Of a stretch of 64,000 nt of DNA, positions 8,088-17,675 are shown piece by piece. Source of the DNA: Herbidospora solisilvae (GTDB lineage Bacteria > Actinomycetota > Actinomycetes > Streptosporangiales > Streptosporangiaceae); assembly GCF_009901565.1 (NCBI RefSeq), contig NZ_WXEW01000004.1:682001-746000 (forward strand), in the 5' to 3' direction. The position numbers and the translations under genes are program-made. The notes under the pieces are model-generated. The model ran no database searches. It had not been told where the DNA came from and saw only the letters and a list, made by a program, of their open reading frames with translations. Numbering within the stretch: the first letter of the stretch is position 1; the number at the start of each line of letters is the position of its first letter.

Positions 8088-8911
8088 GCCAGCCACGACG
8101 AGACGGTCGCGACGAACGTGCGGGGGTCGTCGAGCCAGGGGTAGTGCCCGGCCCCCGGCTGCACGACGCACTCGGCGGCCGGGAACAGCGCGGCGAACGC
8201 CTCGACCTTGGCCGGGACGCTGTTGACGTCGTACTCCCCGCCGACGAGCAGCACCCGGGCCGCCAGTTCGCCGAGCGCCGCGCGGGTCCCGGCCGGGTCG
8301 TAGGCGCCGTCGGAACCGAAGATCCGGGCCGCCTCCGCGTTGCGCGCGGGTCCCTCGACCGCCGCCTTGGCCGCCGCGTCGTAGCGGCCGTGGAAGAACG
8401 GCGTGACCGCCCGGAAGTCGGCCTCGGCCCCGCCGACGAGCAGTTCCAGGGCCTCGATCGCCTCGGGATACCAGGGCTCGCCGGCACGCAGGCGGGCGAC
8501 GGCGAGCCGTTCCTCCCCCGTGACGTCGAGACCGACGGCGAACAGGCTCGGGGTGACCAGCACCAGGCGGCCTACCGCGCCGGGGTGTGCGGCGGCGTAC
8601 AGGACCGCGAGATTCGCGCCCGCGGAGTGGCCCAGCACGTCGATCCGGTCGAGGCCCAGGTGGAGTCGGAGCGCCTCCACGTCGGCGACCTGGCGATCGC
8701 ATCGATACGTCGCGGGATCGGCCGGGGTCGCCGAGCCTCCGGTGCCGCGCGGATCGAGGATCACCAGCCGGCGGTGGGCCGGCAGGCCGCCGAGGTCGCC
8801 CAGGTAGGCGGCGTCCTGCATCGGCCCGCCGGGCAGCACGACCAGGGGGTCGCCCTGGCCCGTGACCCGGTAGGACAGGACGGTGCCGTCGAATGTAGCG
8901 AATGTAGGCAT
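8063..8911 (-). CDS. Alpha/beta hydrolase
   Basis: 282 residues with an alpha/beta-hydrolase fold. The nucleophile elbow is GHSAG (Ser96), the oxyanion region LPGGP with LDPRGTGGS, the likely acid Asp in GGEYDVN, and the His in GAGHYPW near the C-terminus. The DPRGTGGS block resembles proline-iminopeptidase-like hydrolases, but the substrate is not deducible. The frame stays open upstream; the ATG at 8911 gives the conserved start MPTFATFDG. It lies 17 bp after the aldehyde dehydrogenase gene in the same direction, and its end overlaps the convergent GntR gene. Confidence 0.82.
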   Translation of the reverse strand: MPTFATFDGTVLSYRVTGQGDPLVVLPGGPMQDAAYLGDLGGLPAHRRLVILDPRGTGGSATPADPATYRCDRQVADVEALRLHLGLDRIDVLGHSAGANLAVLYAAAHPGAVGRLVLVTPSLFAVGLDVTGEERLAVARLRAGEPWYPEAIEALELLVGGAEADFRAVTPFFHGRYDAAAKAAVEGPARNAEAARIFGSDGAYDPAGTRAALGELAARVLLVGGEYDVNSVPAKVEAFAALFPAAECVVQPGAGHYPWLDDPRTFVATVSSWLAQPDSASK

Positions 8912-8928
8912 TCGACGAATTCTGCCAT

Positions 8929-10320
8929 TCAGGCCGGGCGGAAGGAGTCCCTGGCCGCCGGGGCGGCGTGTTTGATCATCAGGTGTCTCGTCACCGAGTA
9001 CTCCCCGACCGCCTCCTGGCTCATGTCCTTGCCGAACCCGCTCCCCTTCACCCCGCCATGCGGCGCCTCCGACGCGATCGGCAGGTGGTCGTTGACCCAG
9101 GTCACCCCCACGTCGAGCCGGTGCGACACCCGCAGCGCCCGCGCCACGTCGGTCGACCACACCGAGGACGCCAGACCGTAGGGCGTGTCGTTGGCCAGCC
9201 GCACCGCCTCGTCCTCCCCGTCGAACGGCAGCGCGACCAGGACCGGCCCGAACACCTCGCCCTGCACGATCTCGGAGGACTGGTCCGCGTCGGCGACGAG
9301 GGTCGGCGTGTAGTAGTAGCCGGGAGCGTCGAGCGGGTCGCCCCCACGGACGACCCGGCCCGACGCCCGCGCGACGAAGCCGTGCACCCTGTCCCGGTGC
9401 TCGGCGGAGATGAGCGGACCGATGTCGGTCCCCTCGGCCCAGGGATCGCCCGGCCGCACTTTCTCCAGCGCGGCCGCAAGGGCGTCCACGGCCTCGGCGT
9501 AGCGTGATCGCTCCACGTAGACCCTGGTCGCCGCTGTGCAGTCCTGTCCTGTGTTGTACGTGGCCCCCATGGTCACGCCGAAGGCCATGGCCTCCAGGTC
9601 GGCGTCGGCGAACACCAGGGCCGGAGCCTTGCCGCCGAGTTCGAGGTGGACGCGCTTGAGGCCGTCGACGGCGCCGCGCATCACGGCCTTGCCGGTCGCG
9701 GTCGAGCCGGTCACGCTCACCATGTCGACGCCCGGGTCGGTCACGAGGGCCTGGCCCACGTCGCCGCCGCCGGTCACCACGCCCAGCAGGCCCTCGGGGG
9801 CGCCCGCCTCGGCCATCAGCTCGGCCAGGCGCAGCGTGGTGCGCGGGGTGCGCGGGGCGGGCTTGATGACCACGCCGTTGCCGGCCGCGATCGCCGGGCC
9901 GATCTTCCAGACGGCCATGATGAACGGGAAGTTCCACGGCGCGATCGAGCCGACCACGCCGACGGGCCGCCGGATCAGCATCGACGTGTACCCGGCGCTG
10001 AGCACGCCCGCGCCCGTCCCGTCGAGCGAGCGGGCCGCGCCGGCGAAGAAGCGCAGGTTGTCGGCGGCGAAGGGGAGCTCGCCGTCGCGGAAGACGGCCG
10101 CGGGCTTGCCGGTCTCCTCGACCTCCAGGCGGGTCAGTTCGTCGGCGTCGCGTTCGACCAGGTCGGCCAGGCGCAGCAGCACCCGCGCCCGCTCCGAGGG
10201 GGTGGCCTCGCGCCACTGCTCGAAGGCCGCCCGCGCCCGCGCCACCTTCGCCGGGACGTCGGCGCTGTCGGGGATCTCCTCGATGACCTGGCCGGTCGCG
10301 GGGTTGATCAGAGTCGTCAT
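8929..10320 (-). CDS. Gamma-aminobutyraldehyde dehydrogenase, PatD-like
   Basis: 463-residue NAD-dependent aldehyde dehydrogenase. The cofactor motif IAPWNFPF, catalytic Glu in LELGG (E227) and catalytic Cys261 in NTGQDCTAA are intact. The NxGQDCTAA wording is typical of the YdcW/PatD subgroup that oxidises 4-aminobutanal (from putrescine) to GABA. It follows the FAD oxidase gene by 11 bp, which fits a putrescine-to-GABA route together with the nearby PotABC importer. The frame is open upstream; the ATG at 10320 gives the family-typical start. Confident on family, fairly confident on substrate. Confidence 0.85.
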   Translation of the reverse strand: MTTLINPATGQVIEEIPDSADVPAKVARARAAFEQWREATPSERARVLLRLADLVERDADELTRLEVEETGKPAAVFRDGELPFAADNLRFFAGAARSLDGTGAGVLSAGYTSMLIRRPVGVVGSIAPWNFPFIMAVWKIGPAIAAGNGVVIKPAPRTPRTTLRLAELMAEAGAPEGLLGVVTGGGDVGQALVTDPGVDMVSVTGSTATGKAVMRGAVDGLKRVHLELGGKAPALVFADADLEAMAFGVTMGATYNTGQDCTAATRVYVERSRYAEAVDALAAALEKVRPGDPWAEGTDIGPLISAEHRDRVHGFVARASGRVVRGGDPLDAPGYYYTPTLVADADQSSEIVQGEVFGPVLVALPFDGEDEAVRLANDTPYGLASSVWSTDVARALRVSHRLDVGVTWVNDHLPIASEAPHGGVKGSGFGKDMSQEAVGEYSVTRHLMIKHAAPAARDSFRPA

Positions 10321-10331
10321 GTGCACGTCTT

Positions 10332-11699
10332 CTAACTGTCGAAACCGATGCCGAAGCGGTCGAGCACGCGGAGCCACGGCCCGCGTCTGCCCTCGTTCGC
10401 GTCGGCGCGGGCCAGCGCCCGGCGGGTGAACTCGACCACCGGCCACCTGATGGGCTCGGGCGGGAACGGCACCGGGCGGCGGCGCACCATCTTCAGCCGG
10501 GTACGCCGGGTCTCCCGGCGCGCCAGCAGGTCGAGCCCGGCGAGAGCGCCGAAGCGCGAGGCGCCCACGCCGAGCCCGGTGTAACCGAGGGCGTAGGCCA
10601 CCCGGCCGCCGAGTGCGGTGCCGAAGAACGGGGTGAAGCGGCTGGTCGAGTCGATCAGGCCGCCCCAGCGGTGGGTCGCCCGCACGCCTTCCAGCTGCGG
10701 GAAGGTCTCCAGCAGGTGGCGGGCGAGCAGGGCGTGGGATTCGGGGCGCTGGTCGGTGCCGCCGCCCGCGAAGTTGTAGACGGCGTCGTACCCGCCGAAC
10801 AGGAGCCGGTCGTCGGCGGTCAGCCGGTAGTAGTGGAACTGGTTGCCGGAGTCGGTGATGCCCTGCGCCTCTGCCCAGCCGAGCGAGGCCCGCCGTTCCG
10901 CGTCGAGCGGCTCGGTGACCAGCACGTAGTCCCACACCGGCAGGACGTAGTTGCGCAGCCGCCGCAGCGGCGACGGGAACGCGTTGGTCGCGATGAGCAC
11001 CTGGCGGGCGTCGAACACGCCCTGGGGCGTGGGGAGGCGTACCGACGAACCGGAGCGTTCCATGCCGGCCACCGGCGTGTGCTCGTAGATCCGCACGCCG
11101 AGGTTCTCGGCGACCCGGCGCAGACCCCAGGCCAGTTTCACCGGGTCGACGAGCCCGCCGGTGCCGCGCAGCCGCAGTCCGCCCAGGTAGGTCGGCGAGT
11201 GTACGTCGGCCCGCATGTCGTCGGCGTCCAGGAATGTGGCGTCTTCGCCATGGTCCCGATGGCGCTTTTCGGCGGCCCGCAATTCCGCCACGTGGTGGGG
11301 CGCGACGGCGACCGACGTCTTGCCGATCAGCCGCAGGTCGGCGTCGATGTCGTGGTCGGCCACGAAATCGGCGATGGCGGCCAGGTTCTCCCGGCCGATC
11401 GCCAGCAGCAGATCGATCTCCCCAGGCCAGCGGTGCGCGCCGTGCGTCAGGCCGTGGGTGATCGAGTCAGCGATGAAACCCCCGTTGCGGCCGGTGGCGC
11501 CGAACGCGATACGTTCGGCTTCGACCAGAACGACGTCGCACGCGGGGTTTTCTTGTTTGGCCAGCACAGCAGCCCAGAGGCCGGTGAAGCCGCCGCCCAC
11601 GACCAGCAGGTCGGCCGTCGTGGCGCCCGTCAGCGGCGGGTACGCGGCCGGACCGGGCCGGTCGGTCCAGAAGACCCGCGGCAGTGCGTCCGTAATCAC
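10332..11699 (-). CDS. FAD-dependent oxidoreductase, PuuB-like
   Basis: 455-residue D-amino-acid-oxidase-fold flavoenzyme. The Rossmann motif is DLLVVGGGFTGLW at about 30-42, followed by EAERIAFGATGRNGGF, characteristic of gamma-glutamylputrescine oxidase and related amine oxidases. A C-terminal FAD-contact block (ALGYTGLGVGASRFGALAG) is present. It probably oxidises putrescine, glutamylputrescine or another polyamine to an aminoaldehyde for the next gene's product. It is the first gene of the operon, divergent from a TetR gene across a 108-bp gap containing a perfect palindrome. Confidence 0.82.
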   Translation of the reverse strand: MITDALPRVFWTDRPGPAAYPPLTGATTADLLVVGGGFTGLWAAVLAKQENPACDVVLVEAERIAFGATGRNGGFIADSITHGLTHGAHRWPGEIDLLLAIGRENLAAIADFVADHDIDADLRLIGKTSVAVAPHHVAELRAAEKRHRDHGEDATFLDADDMRADVHSPTYLGGLRLRGTGGLVDPVKLAWGLRRVAENLGVRIYEHTPVAGMERSGSSVRLPTPQGVFDARQVLIATNAFPSPLRRLRNYVLPVWDYVLVTEPLDAERRASLGWAEAQGITDSGNQFHYYRLTADDRLLFGGYDAVYNFAGGGTDQRPESHALLARHLLETFPQLEGVRATHRWGGLIDSTSRFTPFFGTALGGRVAYALGYTGLGVGASRFGALAGLDLLARRETRRTRLKMVRRRPVPFPPEPIRWPVVEFTRRALARADANEGRRGPWLRVLDRFGIGFDS

Positions 11700-11721
11700 G
11701 ATCCCCTCCGACCGATATTTG

Positions 11722-11737
11722 TTGAATCGTGATTCAA
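11722..11737. promoter_or_regulatory. Palindromic operator in the PuuB/TetR gap
   Basis: TTGAATCGTGATTCAA is a perfect inverted repeat (7+2+7) in the gap between the divergent PuuB-like and TetR genes. Position and symmetry suit the operator of the adjacent TetR protein, controlling both directions. Confidence 0.65.
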
Positions 11738-11807
11738 ATACTTATCGAGCAACCACGTCAAGAGCTGCGACACTAGTTGTGAGATCCTCCATACGGGGCG
11801 GGGTGCG

Positions 11808-12512
11808 ATGACTCAGCGCAAGAGCAGGGCAGACCGGCGGGTCGAGCTGATCGACGCGGCCAGGCGGGCGATGATCCAGCACGGTGCCGAGGGCGTCCAT
11901 CTGAACCAGATCGCAGAAGAGGCGGGTCTCACGTCGGGCGCGGTGCTCTACCACTACCCCGATCTGCGCGACCTGCTGATCGAGGCCCACCACGCCGGCA
12001 TGGAACGCTTCTACGAGCAGCGGGTCAAGAAGATCAGCGGCATCGCCGACCCGGCCCAGAAGCTCATCACGACGATCCGCTCGGGCCTGCCCGAGGGGCC
12101 CGACGACGCGGGCGTGCGCCTGCTGTGCGAACTGGGCGGCGCGGCCGGCCGCAACCGCGTCTACGGCACCCTGCTGACCACGCTCTACGACCGCCAGGTG
12201 GCGATGTACCAGACCATCCTGGAGATCGGCGCGGCCCAGGGCGTCTTCAAGCTGGCCGGCGACTCCGAGCAGATCGCCCGCAACCTGGTCGCCCTCGAAG
12301 ACGCCTACGGCTACCGCATCATCGCCCGCCACCACTCGATCGGCCCCGACGAGGCCGTGGGCCTCATCCTCGACTTCGCCCGCATGTCGACCGGCCACCC
12401 GCTGAAGGAGACCCCGGCGGCCCGCCCGAAGACGACCCGGACTCCCCGCCCCAGAAACGGCGGCCCGGCCCGAGGCGCCACCACCACCCCGCCCCCCAAG
12501 GACGCCTCCTGA
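11808..12512 (+). CDS. TetR-family regulator
   Basis: 234 residues. The N-terminal helix-turn-helix (VHLNQIAEEAGLTSGAVLYHYPDLRDLLIEAH, residues about 24-56) resembles BetI-type TetR proteins. A helical ligand domain follows, then a basic Pro/Thr-rich tail of about 35 residues from residue 200 with low complexity. It is divergent from the PuuB-PatD genes, with a 16-bp palindrome between, so it is probably their local repressor responding to an amine or aldehyde. Its 3' end faces the pot transporter genes. Confidence 0.82.
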   Translation: MTQRKSRADRRVELIDAARRAMIQHGAEGVHLNQIAEEAGLTSGAVLYHYPDLRDLLIEAHHAGMERFYEQRVKKISGIADPAQKLITTIRSGLPEGPDDAGVRLLCELGGAAGRNRVYGTLLTTLYDRQVAMYQTILEIGAAQGVFKLAGDSEQIARNLVALEDAYGYRIIARHHSIGPDEAVGLILDFARMSTGHPLKETPAARPKTTRTPRPRNGGPARGATTTPPPKDAS

Positions 12513-12587
12513 AACCGGTGGCACACCCTGCCGCGCCGCCGTGAACCGCCGCAGAACGTGACGTAAGGCGTGCACGGCCGGAAAAGA

Positions 12588-12622
12588 ACCGCCGCGTCCC
12601 GGCACGAGCGGAACGCGGCGGT
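12588..12622. terminator. Hairpin between TetR and potA
   Basis: A perfect 10-bp stem (ACCGCCGCGT / ACGCGGCGGT) with a 15-nt loop lies in the 129-bp gap between two convergent genes. No T tract. Probable bidirectional terminator. Confidence 0.55.
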
Positions 12623-12641
12623 GGTGGAGCTGAAGCCGTCG

Positions 12642-13672
<1,031 letters not shown>

Positions 13673-13676
<4 letters not shown>

Positions 13677-14452
13677 TTGAGGGACTCCGTGATTCGGGTC
13701 ATGCGCTGGACGGCGAGCACCGCGACGACGCTGACGGTCAGCAGGAGGGTGGCCAGGGCGTTGATGTCGGGGGTCACGCCGAACCTGACCATCGAGTAGA
13801 TCACGATGGGCAGCGTCGGGTCGGTCGGGCCGGCCGAGAAGAAGGCCAGCACGAACTCGTCGAGCGAGAACGTGAACGCCAGCAGGGCGCCGGCCGCGAT
13901 GCCGGGGGCCAGGCCGGGCAGGGTGATGCGGAAGAACGTCTGGAGCGGGCTCGCGCCGAGGTCGGTCGAGGCCTCCTCCAGCGAGGTGTCCATCGAGGCC
14001 AGCCGCACCCTGACGACCACGGCGACGAGCGGGATGCCGAAGGTCAGGTGGGCCAGCAGGATCGACGTCAGGCCCAGCGTGAAGTCGATCGCGGTGTAGA
14101 AGATGAGCAGGCCGATGGCCAGCATCAGCTCCGGCAGGATGGCCGGCATCGTGGCGATGGCCTCGATCACCTTCGAGCGGGTGTGCCGGGCCAGGCCGAC
14201 GGCGAGGAGTGTGCCGACGACCGTCGAGACCAGGCAGGTGCCGACCGCGACGATGAGGGTGTTGCCGAGCCCCTGGAGGATGGTCTCGTCCCCGGCGAGC
14301 TTGCCGTACCAGTCGAGGCTGAAGCCCTTGAAGACGTAGGGGTTGTCGCCCGCGTTGAACGACATGAAGACCACGACCGCGATGGGCACGTAGAAGAACA
14401 GGTAGACCAGCCACAGGGGCAGGAAGACGATACGCGACGGCTTCTTACGCAC
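13673..14452 (-). CDS. potC: Polyamine ABC permease, PotC-like
   Basis: 259-residue permease with six membrane segments and an EAA loop (EEASTDLGASPLQTFFRITL) typical of PotC. It starts at a GTG that overlaps the potB stop by 8 nt, and its own stop overlaps the potA ATG. It forms the channel with PotB. Polyamine specificity is inferred from family resemblance and from the neighbouring PuuB/PatD genes. Confidence 0.87.
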
Positions 14453-15299
14453 TGCGCGTCCTCCGCGAGACGACCGCCTGGGCCAGCAGCAGGATCACCG
14501 TGACCACGACCATGACCAGCGCGATCGTGGCGCCGAAGGGCCAGTCGCGGGCCTTGAGGAACTGGTCGCGGATCAGGTTGCCCACCATGATCGCCTTTCC
14601 GCCGCCGAGGATCTCCGGCACGACGAAGTTCCCGAAGCTGGGCACGAACACGAGCACGGCCCCGATCAGCGCGGACGGCAGCGTCAACGGCAGCGTGACG
14701 CTGAAGAACGTGCGGACCGGAGAGGCGCCCAGGTTGGCGCTGGCCTCCCGCAGGCGCGGGTCGAGCCGCTCGACCGCCGAGTAGATCGGCAGGATCATCA
14801 GCGACAGATAGCCGTAGAGCAGGCCGACGACCACGGTGCCCCGGTTGTAGAGCAGTTCGAGCGGTTTGTCGATCAGGCCGATGCCGGTGAGCGCCTCGTT
14901 GACCAGGCCGGGACCGCTGAGCAGGATCGTCCAGGCGTACATGCGGATCAGGAAGTTCGTCCAGAACGGCAACATGATGGCCAGCAGCGCGATCGTCTTC
15001 CACTTCGGCGGAAGCTGCGCGATGGCGTAGGCCGTCGGATAGCCGATCAGCAGCGCCAGCACCGTCACCAGGCCCGCGACGACCAGGCTGTCCTGGATCA
15101 CGTTCAGGTAGAGCGGCTGGAACAGCCTGCTGAAGTTGGCGGTGGTGAACTCGTAGACCACCCCGCCGAAGCGACCGCGCTGGAAGAACATGGTGCTGAG
15201 CATGAGCAGCATCGGCACCACGGCCAGCAGCGTCAACATGATCAGCCCAGGTCCGAGGAAGATCAACCGCGCGAGGTTCGAACCTCGCCCACGCGACAT
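14445..15299 (-). CDS. potB: Polyamine ABC permease, PotB-like
   Basis: 284-residue permease of the PotB type: six membrane segments beginning RLIFLGPGLIMLTLLAVVPM and an EAA loop (REASANLGASPVRTFFSVTL). It is the first gene of a three-gene operon. A binding-protein gene would normally sit here, but none is present; the upstream neighbour is a divergent kinase gene. A PotD-like lipoprotein is encoded at 52.2-53.4 kb and is the obvious candidate partner. Confidence 0.87.
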   Translation of the reverse strand: MSRGRGSNLARLIFLGPGLIMLTLLAVVPMLLMLSTMFFQRGRFGGVVYEFTTANFSRLFQPLYLNVIQDSLVVAGLVTVLALLIGYPTAYAIAQLPPKWKTIALLAIMLPFWTNFLIRMYAWTILLSGPGLVNEALTGIGLIDKPLELLYNRGTVVVGLLYGYLSLMILPIYSAVERLDPRLREASANLGASPVRTFFSVTLPLTLPSALIGAVLVFVPSFGNFVVPEILGGGKAIMVGNLIRDQFLKARDWPFGATIALVMVVVTVILLLAQAVVSRRTRSA

Positions 15300-15421
15300 A
15301 CCGGGCCCCCCTTCTGATGTTTGGCGAGTGTTGCAGGAGACATCAAATTAGACAAGACTGTGCCGCGCGGGGTGAGCTCTGAGTTTGTGCTTCCAGTTGA
15401 ACCGACATTCAGGAGATCGCG

Positions 15422-16510
15422 GTGGAGTCCGCAGACTGGGCGTTGCCGGGGAACGTCGTGCTGCGCCTCGGCGAGGAGCTTGAGGCGGGTCCCGGGGTGA
15501 CCGAGCAGGTCCTCAGGAACCTGGGCGCCGCGCCGGCGCCCTTCAGGGTGCGCGAGATGCGCCCGCTGCCGGACTTCCCGGCGGGAGAACGCGCGATCAC
15601 CGTCGACCAGACCCACCGGTCGGTGGTGGTGGGCGAGAAGGTGATCGTGAAGTGGTTCCCCCGTCCGTCGGAGGGCCCGCATCCCGGCCTGGAGATGCTG
15701 ACCCATCTGGCGGACACGGGGTTCACGCGCACGGCCGAGCCGTACGCGGCGATCTTCTGCGGGGCGGCGCTGGCCGGGCTGGCCACGGCGTACCTGCCGG
15801 GGGCGCGCGACGGCTGGGAGTGGTGCGCCGAGCAGGCCGCCGCCGGACGGACCGCCTTCGCGGCCGAGATCGGCGCCCTGGCCGCCGACCTCCACCTGGC
15901 CATGGCCACGCCGTCGGAGGTCGTGCCCGAGCCGGTGCGCCTGATGCCGGCCACCGACGGCTGGGCGGAGCGGGCCGGGCGCGCGCTCGACGAGGCGCTG
16001 GCCCTGACGACCGACGAGACCGACGGGCGCTGGCTCGCCGACCACGTCGCCGACCTGCGGCGGGAGCTCGCGCCGTTGCAGGTGGCCGGGGAGACGCAGG
16101 TGATGCGCGTCCACGGGGATCTGCACGTGGGCCAGATCCTCGAATGGGAGGGCGGCTTCTCGCTGATCGACTTCGACGGCAACCCGACCGTGCCGGACGC
16201 CTCCCCCTACCAGCCCGCCGCCCGCGACCTGGCCCAGCTCGTGATCAGCGTCGAGAACGCCGGGCAGGTCGCGATCAAGCGGCGCGGTGCCGATCCCCAG
16301 GCGGTCTCGGCCTGGGTGTGGGGCGCGCGGGAGGGGCTGGAGAACGCGTACACGAGACGGCTTGAGGAGGCCGGGCGGGGCGACCTGCTCGACCGTTCGC
16401 TGCTGCGGCCGTTCGAGGCCGAACAGCTCTGCCGGGAGCTCATCTACGCGGGCCGGTTCCTGGAGCGCTGGCGCTACGCCCCCATGGGCGTGCTGCGGAC
16501 CTGGTTCTGA
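15422..16510 (+). CDS. Maltokinase-like sugar kinase, probable glucosamine kinase
   Basis: 362 residues of the maltokinase/aminoglycoside-phosphotransferase fold. The catalytic loop is VHGDLHVGQIL and the metal-binding block LIDFDGNP, as in the actinobacterial glucosamine kinases described from Streptacidiphilus and relatives, which phosphorylate GlcN at O6. The N-terminal cap is of the Pep2 type. The GTG start has AGGAG 6-7 nt upstream. The next gene, 12 bp on, encodes a SIS isomerase-domain protein, a pairing that supports amino-sugar metabolism. It lies within 8 kb of the das importer. Kinase fold is firm; GlcN as substrate is probable. Confidence 0.75.
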   Translation: MESADWALPGNVVLRLGEELEAGPGVTEQVLRNLGAAPAPFRVREMRPLPDFPAGERAITVDQTHRSVVVGEKVIVKWFPRPSEGPHPGLEMLTHLADTGFTRTAEPYAAIFCGAALAGLATAYLPGARDGWEWCAEQAAAGRTAFAAEIGALAADLHLAMATPSEVVPEPVRLMPATDGWAERAGRALDEALALTTDETDGRWLADHVADLRRELAPLQVAGETQVMRVHGDLHVGQILEWEGGFSLIDFDGNPTVPDASPYQPAARDLAQLVISVENAGQVAIKRRGADPQAVSAWVWGAREGLENAYTRRLEEAGRGDLLDRSLLRPFEAEQLCRELIYAGRFLERWRYAPMGVLRTWF

Positions 16511-16522
16511 GAGGCTGACGAG

Positions 16523-17464
16523 ATGGACGCCGGCAAGTTCCTCGACGACCTGCTGAAGAAGCCCGAGTCGCTCGACCGGCTGGCCACCGCGCTCGACGCG
16601 GGCGGCCTGTTCGACGGCCTGCCCGCCGACCCTCGGCGGGTGCTGTTCCTGGGCATGGGCAGTTCCCGGTACGCCGCCCGCGTCGCCGCCCTGCGCCTGC
16701 GCGCCCTCGGGATCGACGCCGCCGCCGACTACGCCTCGACGACCCTGGGCTACCCGCCCGACCCGGCGACCCTGGTCGTGGCGATCTCCGCCACCGGCGG
16801 CAGCCGCGAGACCCTCGCCGCGGTGGCCCGCCACCAGGGCGTGTCGTTCGTGACCGCGCTGACCAACAAGGACGGGTCGCCGATCACCGAGGGCGCCGAC
16901 CACGTCGTCCCGATGCTGGCCGGCCCGGAGGAGGGCGGGGTGGCGTGCCGGACCTTCCAGCACACCCTCGCCCTGCTGCTCGCCCTGACCGACCGCACCA
17001 TGGACGGTTCCCTGGTCAGACGGGCCGCCGAGGCGACGCAGGATCTGCTCGACCGGCGGGCCGACTGGCTGCCGGGGGTGCTGGAGCTGCTCGACGGCCC
17101 CCACGGCGTCTACACGATCGCCCCCGCCGAGCGCCTGTCGTCGGCCGACCAGTCGGCGCTGATGGTGCGCGAGGGGCCGCGCCGCCAGGCCACCGCGTGC
17201 GAGACCGGCGACTGGGCCCATGTCGACGTCTACCTCACCAAGACCTACGACTACCGCGCCCTGCTGTTCCCCGGTTCCCCCTATGACGACCAGGCGATGG
17301 AGTGGGTCAGGGAGCGCGGCTCGACGGTCGTCGCCGTCGGCGGCGAGGTGGCCGGGCAGGCCGGGAGCGTGCGTTACCGGCATGACGACGATCCCGGCGT
17401 CGCGCTCCTCACGGAGACGCTCGTGGCCGAGCTGGTCGCCGCGTCGTGGTGGGCGCACGGGTAG
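16523..17464 (+). CDS. SIS-domain protein, GlmS/AgaS isomerase-like
   Basis: 313 residues with two SIS (sugar isomerase) domains. The first has VLFLGMGSSRYAA and the phosphosugar-binding loop SATGGSRET; the second covers roughly 180-300. It resembles the isomerase half of glutamine-fructose-6-phosphate transaminase without the glutaminase domain. Such proteins act as sugar-phosphate isomerases or deaminases, so with the upstream kinase it could convert GlcN-6-P toward fructose-6-P. Whether it is catalytic is not shown by sequence alone. Co-transcription with the kinase is likely (12-bp gap). Confidence 0.75.
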   Translation: MDAGKFLDDLLKKPESLDRLATALDAGGLFDGLPADPRRVLFLGMGSSRYAARVAALRLRALGIDAAADYASTTLGYPPDPATLVVAISATGGSRETLAAVARHQGVSFVTALTNKDGSPITEGADHVVPMLAGPEEGGVACRTFQHTLALLLALTDRTMDGSLVRRAAEATQDLLDRRADWLPGVLELLDGPHGVYTIAPAERLSSADQSALMVREGPRRQATACETGDWAHVDVYLTKTYDYRALLFPGSPYDDQAMEWVRERGSTVVAVGGEVAGQAGSVRYRHDDDPGVALLTETLVAELVAASWWAHG

Positions 17465-17663
17465 GAAAGCTACCGGTGTTCCGGCCCCGCCCGGACCCTA
17501 AGTGGCTCAATAGTGACATTCCACACCAATTCATAGGGGCCCACCGGGGCGGGGCGCGATCCGTCCCGGCGGGCCCAAATCACGCTAATCCCGGACGATT
17601 TCCCACTCAAGTGCCGGTTGACGTGATGCGATATTTCGCCATACCAGTGAGTCTGATGCGGTT

Positions 17664-17669
17664 TAGGAT
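17664..17669 (+). promoter_or_regulatory. Leaderless -10 box of the methyltransferase gene
   Basis: TAGGAT ends 6 nt before the GTG at 17676, so the transcript probably starts at the start codon. The 211-bp gap before it otherwise shows only a TTGACG at 17618-17623, too far away to be its -35 box. Confidence 0.55.
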
Positions 17670-17675
17670 CGCGGC

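Noticed and set aside
15315..15345. TGATGT...ACATCA inverted repeat between potB and the sugar kinase gene
   Set aside because: Only 6-bp arms with a 19-nt spacer; too weak to call an operator.
15263..17458. Minus-strand open frame of 731 codons opposite the sugar kinase and SIS genes
   Set aside because: Shadow of GC-rich third positions; the plus-strand proteins have clear catalytic motifs.
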